NCBI GenBank assembly: GCA_030142905.1
Contig: JASJOG010000066.1
Coordinates: forward strand, 868,001-932,000
Reading direction: 5' to 3'
From: Heliopora coerulea
Taxonomy: Eukaryota; Cnidaria; Anthozoa; Scleralcyonacea; Helioporidae
Length of the DNA stretch: 64,000 nucleotides
Part shown: in pieces, positions 53,441-64,000 of the stretch
How the letters are laid out: every line of letters begins with the position of its first letter
Numbering within the stretch: the first letter of the stretch is position 1
The notes under the pieces: model-generated
Databases searched by the model: none
What the model was told of the DNA's origin: nothing
What the model saw: the letters and a program-made list of their open reading frames with translations, nothing else
Position numbers and translations under genes: made by a program

Positions 53441-53683
53441 TCACGTCTTCGCAGCTGCTATGCTGGAATTTGGGATATTTCTGTAATTAGCTAGGACTGA
53501 GAATGGATTTCTCATCGCTTTCCAAGTCTCTTCGACGCTCTTGAAGAGATAATAAAAGATGAATAACAGGCTGAGTATAATTAGCACGAAAATCACACGC
53601 TGGAATGTCTTGTGCAACGGTAAGATGTATCGCTTCCAAGACCACGAGTATGACAACTTTCTCCTGTGATCTTTACCATCCAT
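53441..53683 (-). CDS. Small single-pass membrane protein, function unknown (80 aa)
   Basis: ATG at 53683 opens a frame that begins MDGKDHRRKLSYSWSWKRY, has a strong hydrophobic helix at residues 30-48 (VIFVLIILSLLFIFYYLF), then VEETWKAMRNPFSVLANYRN and a stop at 53441. The basic N-terminus and central helix predict a signal-anchor protein. It may be complete, or the first exon of a longer type II protein, because a GTGAAG donor-like site overlaps the stop. It is divergent from MRPS22 with 272 bp between start codons. No family is recognised. Confidence 0.6.
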   Translation of the reverse strand: MDGKDHRRKLSYSWSWKRYILPLHKTFQRVIFVLIILSLLFIFYYLFKSVEETWKAMRNPFSVLANYRNIPNSSIAAAKT

Positions 53684-53955
53684 AGTTTCATACCCTCGTT
53701 GAACGACTCAGATTCTTCGTCCTTGTTGAAAAGTCATTGGTTCTATATGTGAGAAACAATTATACACAAACTGGTCGTTTAAATCCCAGTTTTGTCTTCT
53801 GCGTTTAGTCCTGGCTTGTGTAAATATTCAACGAGACAAGTGACCACTTCCAAGTCCCACCTCAGCATGTCTGTTTCCATTTCATTTGTGTTTACATGAC
53901 TTGGCTCTACTCTAATCAAATTAGTTCCAGACTTCTGTAATGACACCCGGCGAAG
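53684..53955. promoter_or_regulatory. Probable bidirectional promoter
   Basis: The 272-bp interval between the minus-strand membrane protein start and the MRPS22 start must hold both 5' UTRs and core promoters unless distal exons exist. No TATA box is evident, as is common for housekeeping mitochondrial protein genes. The MRPS22 start context is CGAAGATGG, favourable for initiation. Confidence 0.5.
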
Positions 53956-54216
53956 ATGGCGGTTATTTTTAAGAGGTCTCGATGTTTTTGTATATTCTAC
54001 GATGTATTAAAGCCTCCATCTCTTCGTTTTCAGCTTAGAACGACAAAAATAGATTTGGGAAGAAGTTCAAACGTCGTTCCTTTTGATGATAATCGGGTGA
54101 AATCGTTGCTTAACCGTATGACTGGCAGAAACCTAGACAAAATTTTCGTAACCAGAAGGGAAAGAGGTTTTGATCCCCCATCTTACCAGCTTATGACTGA
54201 TGAAGAACTACTGAAG
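53956..54216 (+). CDS. MRPS22: MRPS22 exon 1, targeting sequence and N-terminus
   Basis: 87 codons from ATG; FKRSRCFCIFYDVLK is the basic presequence-like start. The exon ends MTDEELLK at a GTTAGT donor, phase 0. Confidence 0.9.
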
Positions 54217-57200
54217 GTTAGTGTTATATAAAAGAAATTTAGTGACACAAAGCTTATTCGTCGTTGCAACTGAGATCTTGCTCCCCGGCCCATTGTATTT
54301 CAAAGACGAAAGTGGTCGATCAAATACAGTTATCTAATGCATTATTATATTTCGAAGCATTTACGTTTTGCTGATGATGGTAATCCTTGTTGATTCGGAC
54401 TAGCTAGTGTAATAATACCTTCTTTTTCCGTTCTTCTATTGTCATCAACTGTTCGACAAATTCTTGGGCACATTTTCTGCCGCCTTGCATGCTGCAATCC
54501 TGAAGGATCATTGGTGGATTAATTGAGGCTGAAACACACTGTGTAGTTGCCGTGATCGCGCGACCACGACGGCCACTTGCATGCGGCAGGTCACGCAACT
54601 AGCTGAAGAACATGAACAGCAACTTTGTCAGTGCGACTAAACCAAAATGACTCTGACATCACAAGCATGAGTTGTTGCAATAGCAAAAATAATTAATGAA
54701 CACAAGGTCACTGAGCAGGATGGCAGAGACGGGGAGCTGGGGGACTATAGCCCCAACTATTATCCAAAATAACGTTGAAACAACTACTTTTCTGAACGTT
54801 TGTTGTGAAATTTCCGTTGGAAACATCAAACATGCAAAAGGGTGTCTTAGTATCACTAACCCTGCCCACTCAAAATGTCACTCCACCCTCCCTACTGAGT
54901 GAAAGAAGAAAACCAAAGGAAAGAAGCAAATAATGGTGAGTTAGTTAAATCAACAAACAAAGGTTTGAGCAGGGTAATTTTCAATTTGGTTCAAGAACTC
55001 CAAGGAGATGAAGAACTATTATGTCTTTACTTTCGAATGACTCCCAGAAGTTTGATGTGTTGTTGCAAGTATTTGGTTGCATGCTGAGAACAGAAGATGC
55101 TCAGCTTCTATTTCACTCAGCAATTCTATTTCACATGTTAAGTTATATTTGTTTTTTTCTAGACAATTTTATTAAAGATTCTGCTGAGCACAACATTAGG
55201 TATTCTGTAAGTGATACAAACAATGCACTGTTGAATGCAAATTAAATCCAATCTCAGCCAGTGAGTGGCCAAGTGATTGAAGTGACCAAAATCAAGAGTT
55301 TGACATGTCAAACTGCCATATCAACAAATTTTGGTGACCAGTTATGTAGCTAGGAATTTGAAAGAGGGGAGCAGGGTAAATTTTAAATATTAAATGTACC
55401 AACAAGATGTTAGCAATGTACTAATAAATGTTAAGGAGAAATCTAAGTTAACCAAACTGAGGGCTGGAAAATTTAAAATTTGATAAAGGATTTCTACTTT
55501 GCTAGCTCTGGTTGGTATAATGGTATTAAATTTTGAAAATGATTTAATGCCAAAGTGCACACATCACATGAGCTATGATATATAGCAACATATCTTCTTT
55601 TTTGGCCATTACCACTACCACAGCCATTTTGTCCTGATGGTTGACTGAATCTATCATTCTTGTTGGTAAATAAAAAACAAAATCAGTATTTCTTACAAGT
55701 ATTTTGTACTGAACTTCTTTCCCATACTTAACTTTCACCAGAGCTGATTTAACAATTTTTTAATTTAATAATTCACAAGCAAACGTAATCCATGACAGAC
55801 AGGCTTAATGTACTGACAAATGTCTTGGATGTATTGACGGATCTAATCAGGACGGAAAGTGAAGGGCGACTGTCCCCCCTCCTTGACTGTGCTAATGTCA
55901 GTGATCAAAGTGACTAACTTTGTAACTGTTCAAAGCAGTTGCTTTGGTTGTGCAACCAAAGCAACTGACCATTATATTTCAGCCTTAATAGAATTTTCAG
56001 CTTGTGAGTTGCCCCTTTCCATACAGGCTTTATGCCTTAAGAACTGCAAATGTGACCCAACCTTGACCCTAAAACTTACCTCACCTTAACCCCAATCCTC
56101 ACACCATCTAAATGATTACTTGGCTATGCAGTTACATGGACTTCATAGTCTTAACAATTTTACTGTATCATTCTCTTGGTGCCAGGTATTATATAATTCT
56201 GTCTCATTGGTTCCATCGGTGGGGTTTTTATTGGGGAGTTTAAAGGTGACAGGGTAGAAATATGCCTTTATTTGCTGGCACAGTAGCTGGTCTGTCATGA
56301 AGCAGGGATGATGGAGCAAAATTTTGAGGGGGGGCTAGTGATACAATGACAGCTTTTTGGATGTTCCCCCAGAAAATTTCACAACAAAAGTTTGAAAAAG
56401 TATTTGTTGCAACATTATTTTGGGAAAAATTAGGGGGAAGAGTAGCCTCCCCAGCTCCACTGTCCTTGTAAAGTGCAGTAGCCATCCCCTAATGAATTTA
56501 GTGGGCAATTTTGTGTGCATATTTTGCCAGCACAAGACAGTTTTTAGCAGGTGTTTTTTTTTAAGGTTTTTTTGGTTTTTCTAATTTTTTCTCTTCTTTT
56601 TCCTATGACTGATTAATTCTCAAGTATAAAATAAGCATATCAGTCCAAATGATCTTAGCAAAAGAGTACACTCCTATGTGAAATTCAGGGTTATGGTTAC
56701 TTTGTTGGCACATTTGTGTCCATTGCCACTCTATCAGATTTTATTTATTTTGTAACCTCCACTACTGATGCTTCCCATGCGTCTTAGAACACTCCTAGGC
56801 ACGGTTAAATTGCATCATAACTGTATGGTTTAATCCTGAAATTGTTACTCAGATCTGCTAAAAATATGTAGATTTAACCCATTCCCTTCTACGGAGATCC
56901 CCATCTACTTAATTCTGGCCGATTTTAGACCATTTTATTGCCAGACGATTTCATTCAACAATGTAGTTGTCGGCCGGGCATCTCAGTGCCAGGATTGGGT
57001 TAAGAATTTTACACTACTTTACCTTGTAAAAAATCTAAGAGTTAGGATTACACTTACATGTAGGTGCAATTTAATGGCGTGAGATATTGCGCCTGATTGG
57101 AATCGACCTCTTTAGCTTCACAAGTAAGTAGCCTAATTCAAACCGCATGACGTTTTGGTTTTTGTGTTGACTTGGCCTTTGAACGTCTGGTCGGACCATT

Positions 57201-60200
57201 GCTGGCAGTTCATGTGTAGCAGACGTTGTGTGTGGTGATGACGTCACAGCCAGTGCAAAGAATTTACGAAGGTAAGCGAACGTGCGCTGAAAGGTCTTCA
57301 TTATGTTTCGCGGCAGAACTGCGCTTCCTTGGTTTTGACAGCGTTCTTTGATAGTTGACATGCTAGTTTGGTCCAGTTTTTGTACAACAATAAGTATCAT
57401 ACACTACTATTTTTTTATATTTCGAATCATTCTATTTACACTATCCAACATTTCAGTCCGATTTTGTTTACGTGTGGCGATGACACACGAATTTAAGCGA
57501 TAGGCATTGACAGTTCAGCATATTAAAGTATTTGGGCATGGTCATTGTTATTGTGGTGCTGTAGCAAGCTTTTAAGGAACAAGAACTTGGGAGCTGGCTG
57601 GGGCAAGGATTATGACATTGTTTTGGCAACTTTTTATGATATTATTAATAGTAAATTATAAAATATTGTTAACCTAGCCCTGAATTAGCGATTTTAAGCC
57701 ACTGCCATTTACTAAAGCAGGCCTTACCAAACCATACAAGCCCTTGCATGTTTTAACTTTTATACTTAAGTAAAGTCAATCTCAGTTCTCCATAAGTCAA
57801 ACAGCAGTCGACACATGTATGCTTTGCGTGCCTATTTTTTCCAGGTTAATGATAACTGTTTGATGCACATCTGAATCTCATCAAACTTCAAAGTGATAAC
57901 ACCCCCTGGTGTTAGAGGAGGCATGAGCGCCGGAAATTGGGTTGAAGTTGAACGGCGCCATTTTGAGTAAATTGGGGGGGGGGGGCAAATTGGTCTTCTC
58001 CGGGTCCTTTTCCGTCAGTTCGAGAGCCTCGACGTCAAACAACTAATATTTAGGAAAATTCTTTCGTGTTTATTTTTATTATCTGTATAGCAGGAAAAAC
58101 TGCTTTTCTGGGTATTACTCGGCTATTACTTTTGCCTTGATTGTTTTATATTCTCTTTTTTAAAAAAAATAAACCCCGGAAAAACAAGAGACAAAAGTGT
58201 GTCAGAAATGTTTACTTCCGGCAACAATTTGTTCACGTGAACAGCCACGTGGAACCGCTACCGGAATGTTACTTGTTTACAACTTTATGAAAGAAATGAA
58301 CAGCGTTGTATGTAAGCGAAAGAAGACAAGTTGTTGAAAGAAGTAAAGTTGAATAACTAAACCAGTATAATTTATTGCCGACATTAACCCGTTTCCGACA
58401 AAAGTGAAGTGGCCCTTGACTATGACTTTAAACTTATCATCTGGGCTTGTTTGTTTTGTCCCCCAATTTGTCCAATATGGCGACCGTGAATTTTTACTGC
58501 GCGGGTAAGTGACATTTAGTTGCAATATCCCCACTAGTTAACATATGATCTCTATGGGTAACATCACATAATCTGAAATAGGCAGACAGAAGTCGAAGCT
58601 AAAGAACATTACTGTGATCGCTTTGTTAGCTTCTACTTGCTTTTCAAAGTAGCTACAGAAGTTTTCAGTCTCTCTCTCAAAAAACTCCATATTTCACACC
58701 TCTAGGCGCAAAAGAAAATTGAAGAAGAGTCAGAAAGATACCTAGATATGCCACTAGTCATGGAGCAAAGACAAGACTCCAATGTGGTGTTAGAAAGAAG
58801 ACCAGAACTGGAGGGATATTCGGAATGTAATTTTGTGTTTACGGATATCAATGATGGGACAACAAACAGGGTAAGTGTAAGCTGTATGGTTTCTGTCAGC
58901 AGTCTATGATGTTAATGGGACAAGAAGAGACAACCGTTTGAAGAACACTGTCTTTGTTGTTGTGGTGGTATAATGGTATTAAATTCCGAAAATGATTTTA
59001 ACGCAAAAGTGTGCACATTACGTGAGCTATGATATATACCAACACGTTCTTTTTCGGCCATCACCGCTACTACAACCACTTTGTCCAGAGGACTGACTGG
59101 ATCTATAATTTTTGTCGATTAATTACTAAAACAAAACAGAATTCCTTACGAACATTTTGTATTGAACGTCCTTCCCGTACTTAACTCTCGCCGGAGCTTA
59201 TTTAAAATATTTCAAATCTTCACAATTCAAACGCAAACAGAATCCGCAACAGACAGGCTTAATGTACCAACAAATGTGCTGGATGTACCGACCGACCTAG
59301 TCAGGAAGAAAAGTGGGGGGGGGCAACTGCTTCCCCCTGTCCCCCCTTGGCCAGGCTAATGGTTGTGGTTAGTGTTCTTGCTGTAGATGTTAATTCTTTT
59401 TGAAAACAATGTTGAGCGCAACTGTTCAAAGTCAGAAAGCCGCAAACAGTGACAATGATTTCTTCGGATTTGAACTCATTTTACCATTTGCCTCAAGCAG
59501 GCAAGGGTATAGTTAACCCATTTTGATTAGGGGGGTGTCCAGCTTAATTTGCCCGAATATTGCATCCTTTTAATAATTGCTCGAATTTAATTTGACGCGC
59601 ATTCAGGTCATGTATGGTGTAGCTTCGCCTCCTCGGCCCTAATACGTAAACTAAATATAAACCAGTAACCAACGTGGATTTTTACCTTACCACATCAAAT
59701 TTTGCCTGAAATTTGTTACACGAATCCCCTAAACTACTTCCCTGTACGCACGGAGGTACAAATGCGTTTTCGAAGAAGGGGGAACAAGGTCAAAAAAATA
59801 TTTTGCTTTAGTGTTAGAAAGAAAACCAGAAGCATAGGGATAGTCTGAATATAATTTTGTGTTTGTTCTTTTAAACTTTGCATTGAGTAATTATGGATGT
59901 TTCTTCAGTAGTTTATAGTTAATTCCACGTGGTTTAATGTATTTTATTTGAAAAGCTTTCGTCCCGCTTGCGTGGGACGTGATTACTGTATGTGAAACCT
60001 AATAAAAGCCTCCATATTGGCTTTTACTAAGTGGTATCCGCTATAATGATAGAAATTTAATGACGGCGGTCGAGTTTGCGAATGGAAGCTCTAAATTTCC
60101 ACAACTGCATTTATCATTTTACTCTAGCCTTAAGTCGTCATACGTATTTTGTTCAGGACCTACAAATTGTCAAGTTTTTGAGTACAACAACATCACAGTA

Positions 60201-63200
60201 TCACTTTTAAACCATGACTATCGATATACTGTATTTAACGCGTTTTTGATCAATTTCTCCGGGACTGCTGTGCTGGTGACTTTCATAAGTAGGGATAGAC
60301 TCAATTTAGCGGACCCAACTAGACGCTGGACAACTGAGGCGGCGTTTGGCGGGAAAATTGTGCATGCAAACACATTTGATTATTTGGAATGGAAGAGACG
60401 AAGAGTATTGTGAAGAGGCGAAAGATATTTGCTGTTTTATTACCTACATTTAATTAGAGTTAGCGTTAGAGTTTGGGTTTGGTCTGGAAATAATGCAAGA
60501 CATTGATAAAGAACCTGTGATTTGTGGGATTTTAGCCAGGAGGTCAAAAAGTAAGCCTTTTTCGAGCAGTAAACTCCTTGCACAATAGTCCTATATTTTT
60601 TAAATTTCCAGATACCTCCATGAACTAGCGGCATTTTAGGTTCCGTTGTTAGAACACTGAGCTATGCTGTTTAAATTTCGCGCCAATAGCTCATTTCCTA
60701 GTCTTCTAAGTCGAGGTCAAAAGACCAACGGCAAGGTGGGTCCTCTAAACTGCAGTTGTACCACAAGTAGCATTGTGTATAAGGATCGTCTGTATTTTAG
60801 GATCGCCGAATTGTTGTGCGCCAACCTGATGGCACACTACGTGAAGGTAGCTGCGAGGAGAGGGATCGGATGAATTACTTGTTCTTTCAAAAGGAGGGTC
60901 AGAGTTATCGACTTCCACGTGTACTGGAAGATGAACATTTGCAGGTAGGTTTGTGTTTTATTGTAAAGGAAGACACAGTCAAACCTGCTTACAACCGTCA
61001 AAACCCCCAAAATTCGCCACACCAAAAAATATGAGTTCTGGTAGTCAATCTCTGTGGAGCTGACATGTCTAAACGTCTTAACATAGACAGAACTTCATAT
61101 ACCCAGATACGTAATGCGGTAGTACTGTCTGATTTGGCGAAATGTCAAGTAAGCCATGGCCGAAGTTTGTTTTTTAGAGAAAACTCTTCATTTTGCAGAC
61201 AAATAGTGAACGGACACTTGTCATATCAACTGGACTTGTGTATTAAACACGGCCTTACTTATTTCGATTCCCAAGGTTCTTTGTTTAACAACGCAAAAAA
61301 TCAAGTGGGGGAGATATTGGCTGGGACGTGCTTGGCAACATGTCATATCGAAAATATTTTCGGGTGTATAAGAGCACCTTCTAAGTTGTCAAAAAGACTG
61401 AGTTATTTACTCAAAGTGACAGACTGTTTTCCGCTACTAGTAGGGCGCACTCTTACGATTTAAGAAATTTATGCAGTTTTCAGCTACTATAGTTAGTGTC
61501 GTGGCGAAACTGTTGAACCGTCCACATCTTGTGTGTAGACGTACCTCTGGAATCTTTGCAGCGTTTTCACTTTATTTAAAAAATTTTCCAGCCAGTCAGA
61601 CTTTACAAAAAAATAGTAGGGAATGAATTTTGGGTTGCTTATACACACGGCCGAACTTCTTAAACGCTAAATGCTTTAACTTACCGATCAAGTGAATTCC
61701 CATCTTCATTATCATTCTGTATAAATTCTGCTTATTTGATTGACCACAATTTCGTACGCTCACCCATTCTTCACTGGAAAGTAAAATTTTTCATTGGAAC
61801 GTAAAAAATGCCAATAAACCGAAAATACTTGGCCGATCTGGCAAGTAACTCTGAGGACAAAGCAGTTTTTTTATGTTCAAACAACCAATTAACAAATCCC
61901 CGAAAATCCAACAATGTGCTACTAAAGAAGTATTTCATATTTTGATTTCTGGAAGCCGCGAGTATCCCTTTACGTAGCGTACAATTCCTGGCAGCCATCT
62001 TGGATGCTTGACAGAGGAAGCCTGTGTACGGCGTTGACTATGCGAGTGAATTGCTGTTCGCCATTTTGTTTTCTGTTTTCTCTTGAACTACGATAGGGTG
62101 TGCACGTGCCACGCTGAATGATTTTCCCACCTTTTCAAGCACGTAATACCCATGTGTTTTGTTTCACATAATATTATGTTCTTTCTAAAGGCTTATTCTC
62201 GAAAGGTCAACATCAGTATCTCGGTAGACGCTGTCCAAGTTTATCGGCGTAGATAAAAGGTTGCGTCAAAATAGTATTTGAGACGTATGAGTTTGAATCC
62301 ACTCATAAAAGTTTTGAACACCGCAAATGCTCTATTAAGCCCCCCCTCTCTAATAAGTCCCCCTTTTGGAGCAAGAAATTTGTTAAGCCCCCTTCTCCTC
62401 TTTTCACTCACAACCAAAACAATAAATAACAGAGTATTATTGGTGTATTCTTACCGCGCCAATCTGGATGAGAATTCAAATGCAATGCTCTATCTCTAGT
62501 TCCTTATGTAGCCCAGATACATTTTCTGAATTTTTTGAGAAAGCGATGTAGCCGCTTGGAACCACAAGTCCTTCCCCTAGAATCCTCATCCTCGTGGACA
62601 AGAATTCTAAGCTGCAACCTTCACGAGATAAAGATTTACATAATAGGAACCACAGTTCTATAGCCAAATAATTTTTCATTATGACAACTACTCCACCTCC
62701 AGGCGTCTTGCGCAATTTGTTAAGCCTTTTCTCTCCATTAACCCCCCCTCAAACAAGCTTGAAATAAATAAGCTCCCTGGGGACATAATAGAAAATTTAC
62801 GGTATTTGACGAGGTATGACGGACGGGTAAAACGTTTACAAAGGGCATTAATCCCATTGAACCATAACTGAGGCTATCGACAATCCTTGGGAATTCGCGG
62901 AAGTACCGGAATCTGGGAAAGAATTTACCCCTTTATTGTATGTTAAAATTAGTAAGGTTCGAGGGAGAACCTTTTTCAAGATCTGAGTTCTTGGACTTAA
63001 TGATAAAGTCAGTGAAAAATACTTTTGAAAGGTCATTTGATTGTGCCGGGAACCCTGAGAGTTCCATATTCCCCCATTCAGCCGCAAGGCTTAATCGCTT
63101 CCACTGATGCGGGTAAATAGTCAATTAGTCCAGAGAGCAAAAAGCTTTGGCATTTTAATAGTCGCATCGAGAGCGCATCTCATTGGTCGTTTGTCGGAAG

Positions 63201-63529
63201 ATTAATTTTAGGGATTTCTTGCGCTATAATTTGTAATCAGAACTTATCAAAGCTCTCACAATCCGACCCACTTCCTTCACTTCTCCCAATTTCCTATCTC
63301 TTTCTATTGCTCCCTCCCCTCTTTCGCTCCCATAACATCGCTTATAATCTTCTTTCTCTCTTAGTTAACTCTCCCTCATAGTCCTTTTCTTCGATTTCCT
63401 CTCTTTATCCTTTGTCATCATTATTTTTCTGTTTTATTTCTTCAGAATGCTTTCATTCGAGATGGGCACGTCGATGTATTGGACCTGGTGTGTAACCAAT
63501 GTGAACCGGACTCGGCAGATTATATCCGG
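53956..63529 (+). CDS. MRPS22: Mitochondrial ribosomal protein mS22, partial (first 4 exons)
   Basis: Exons 53956-54216, 58706-58870, 60801-60944 and 63446-63529 join in phase 0 throughout with GT-AG introns to 218 codons; the rest lies beyond the window. The protein belongs to the metazoan small mitochondrial ribosomal subunit and would act in the matrix. Recognisable family blocks: LLNRMTGRNLDKIF and PPSYQLMTDEELLK (exon 1), MPLVMEQR and NFVFTDINDG (exon 2), RRIVVRQPDGTLREGSCEER and NYLFFQKEG (exon 3), DGHVDVLDLVCNQCEPDSAD (exon 4). The first 35 residues are basic and lack acidic residues, as expected for a mitochondrial targeting sequence. Human MRPS22 has about 360 residues, so some 140 should follow. 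Introns are repeat-rich but coding is intact. Confidence 0.92.
54715..54900 (+). repeat. Dispersed repeat 'C', copy 1
   Basis: Shares AAAATAACGTTG...ACAAC...TTGTTGTGAAATTT with the reverse complement of 56260-56490 and continues in parallel for about 180 bp (translated, both give NNVxTxTFxNxCCEI). Probably remains of a transposable element of unknown type. Confidence 0.65.
55512..55905 (+). repeat. Dispersed repeat 'D', copy 1
   Basis: Aligns base for base with only moderate divergence to 58968-59362, from GGTATAATGGTATTAAATT to a C-rich end (CCCCCCT...CTAATG). Shared landmarks include GTGAGCTATGATATATA-type sequence and GACAGACAGGCTTAATGTAC or close variants. No protein is recognised. Confidence 0.8.
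56260..56490 (-). repeat. Dispersed repeat 'C', copy 2 (inverted)
   Basis: See copy 1 at 54715-54900; minus-strand similarity from AGCTGGGGAGGCTA to GGGAACATCCAAAA and beyond. Confidence 0.65.
57947..58495. mobile_element. MITE-like element with about 25-bp inverted ends
   Basis: The left end GGCGCCATTTTGAGTAAATT plus a G-run and the right end (inverted: GGTCGCCATATTGGACAAAT plus a G-run) match with a few differences. No coding content. The target duplication is not clear. Confidence 0.5.
58706..58870 (+). CDS. MRPS22: MRPS22 exon 2
   Basis: 55 codons, phase 0, between CCTCTAG and GTAAGT. AQKKIEEESERYLDMPLVME through NFVFTDINDGTTNR. Confidence 0.92.
58871..60800. other. MRPS22 intron 2
   Basis: Contains repeat D copy 2 (58968-59362). 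A 117-codon open frame at 60060-60413 has no recognisable domain and is interpreted as chance. Confidence 0.75.
58968..59362 (+). repeat. Dispersed repeat 'D', copy 2
   Basis: Direct copy of 55512-55905, here ending in a G9 run and CCCCCTGTCCCCCC. Exon 2 of MRPS22 lies between the two copies. Confidence 0.8.
60801..60944 (+). CDS. MRPS22: MRPS22 exon 3
   Basis: 48 codons, phase 0, between TATTTTAG and GTAGGT. The most conserved block: RRIVVRQPDGTLREGSCEER followed by DRMNYLFFQKEGQSYRLP. Confidence 0.93.
60945..63445. other. MRPS22 intron 3
   Basis: No gene recognised; a 132-codon open frame at 61065-61463 lacks any known domain. From 62310 to 62770 C-rich strings (AAGCCCCCCCTC, AAGTCCCCC, TTAACCCCCCCTC) recur around AT-rich sequence, suggestive of an unclassified repeat. 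Confidence 0.65.
63446..63529 (+). CDS. MRPS22: MRPS22 exon 4 (last visible)
   Basis: 28 codons from a TTTCTTCAG acceptor to a GTGGGT donor, phase 0: NAFIRDGHVDVLDL...CEPDSADYIR. In the human protein the next residues are in a following block, so at least one more exon lies to the right. Confidence 0.88.
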
Positions 63530-64000
63530 GTGGGTGATTATTTGGATCCATAAGACGGTGTTTCGAGGCGCTTTAGGTTTCGGTGCACTCCACATTTTCT
63601 GGGCGTGCATCTGGGTGAAAAAATTAAGTCTGCTTGGTCCGCACTCCACAACGTTAAGGCGAAGCATTGCTACGGTAGAAAATGTGCTGCATAAAAACTG
63701 ATACCAGCAGGACCTTATCTACGAAACTATTTTGGCATGGGAATTGTACACGTGTTTTACTGTGCACTCACCCGAGGATCTTACGGAGGCCCCATTACAT
63801 GGGGCCGAAAGGCCAAAACATTTTAGCAGATTAAAGTGCTCCGAACTGTCGGAAAATAAAACCGTTACCTATCAATCTATATAGCCATAGAACAATTACA
63901 CTAAACATTTTATTTTATTATTATTAGAATTTTATTACTACTACGAGTTTATGTTAGATGGTTGGACCAGGTTATATTTTAAATATGTGAAGATATGTGT
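63530..64000. other. Start of MRPS22 intron 4, with a hammerhead-like remnant
   Basis: At 63779-63812 a strong stem GGCCCC / GGGGCC is followed by GAAA, as in Penelope or retrozyme hammerheads, but the preceding core reads TTACGGA where CTGATGA is needed. No gene is seen to the window end. Confidence 0.5.

Larger units (their letters stand above)
54217..58705. other. MRPS22 intron 1, repeat-rich
   Basis: Holds one copy of a dispersed repeat at 54715-54900 (+) and an inverted copy at 56260-56490 (−); the left copy of a 390-bp direct repeat at 55512-55905; and a MITE-like element at 57947-58495. No other gene is recognised. Confidence 0.75.

Noticed and set aside
54404..54598. 64-codon minus frame with GRRGRAITATTQCVSASINPPM, resembling part of a pogo-type transposase
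   Set aside because: Only a short motif matches and the flanking residues do not follow the family; too weak to call.
58480..58508. ATG followed by a GTAAGT donor, a possible alternative first exon of MRPS22
   Set aside because: It would enter exon 2 out of frame and meet a stop within a few codons; it also overlaps the end of a MITE-like repeat.
60060..61463. Open frames of 117 and 132 codons in MRPS22 introns
   Set aside because: No domain, no matching splice sites on the host strand and no repeat-protein similarity recognised.

Overview
This is a eukaryotic, AT-rich, intron-bearing nuclear window. The organism is most likely a cnidarian, probably an anthozoan (stony-coral or anemone-like). 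That is inferred from the gene types (a death-domain TNF receptor and a mitochondrial ribosomal protein with metazoan-style introns) and from the mobile-element mix: Penelope-like elements with GIY-YIG nuclease, L2/CR1-type LINEs with a 2A-like motif, MADF/Harbinger elements, HIRAN-carrying pogo elements, Crypton-type recombinase relics and hammerhead-ribozyme repeats. No rRNA marker is present to fix the species.

Layout. 1-10000 is a dense patch of transposon remains: a tRNA-derived SINE, two Tc1-like relics, a LINE 3' end inside GATA microsatellites, a 3.15-kb DNA transposon with long inverted ends and a spliced-looking transposase, an inverted pair of Penelope-like fragments, and a tandem hammerhead-ribozyme repeat with a 207-bp period (9264-9573). 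10080-12960 shows no gene.

13021-35472 (+) is the main host gene, a five-exon TNF-receptor-superfamily gene. Its exons join in frame to 411 residues: signal peptide, four cysteine-rich domains, one membrane span and a C-terminal death domain. Its 15.3-kb second intron holds LINE fragments, an antisense Crypton-type tyrosine recombinase relic, a small inverted-repeat transposon, and a Tc1-like element split by a PIF/Harbinger transposon (MADF-BESS gene plus DDE transposase), which itself contains a SINE.

35473-52950 is a second repeat block. A 5-kb LINE (−) is interrupted by an unclassified inverted-repeat element, itself interrupted by a hAT element with an 8-bp target duplication. A 4.64-kb transposon with an integrase-type transposase and an 8-bp duplication follows, itself interrupted by a pogo-like element carrying a HIRAN-domain reading frame. 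Then come a perfect 29-bp-arm hairpin, a tRNA-derived SINE, a mariner relic and a foldback repeat.

53441-64000 holds a short predicted single-pass membrane protein (−), divergent from MRPS22 (+; mitochondrial small-subunit protein mS22). Four MRPS22 exons are visible and the gene runs off the right edge. The two start codons are 272 bp apart, suggesting a shared promoter. MRPS22 introns contain dispersed repeats in direct and inverted pairs.

Host genes here have no operon relationship. The TNF receptor would act in apoptosis or immune signalling at the plasma membrane, and MRPS22 in mitochondrial translation. Most other coding capacity belongs to decayed mobile elements.
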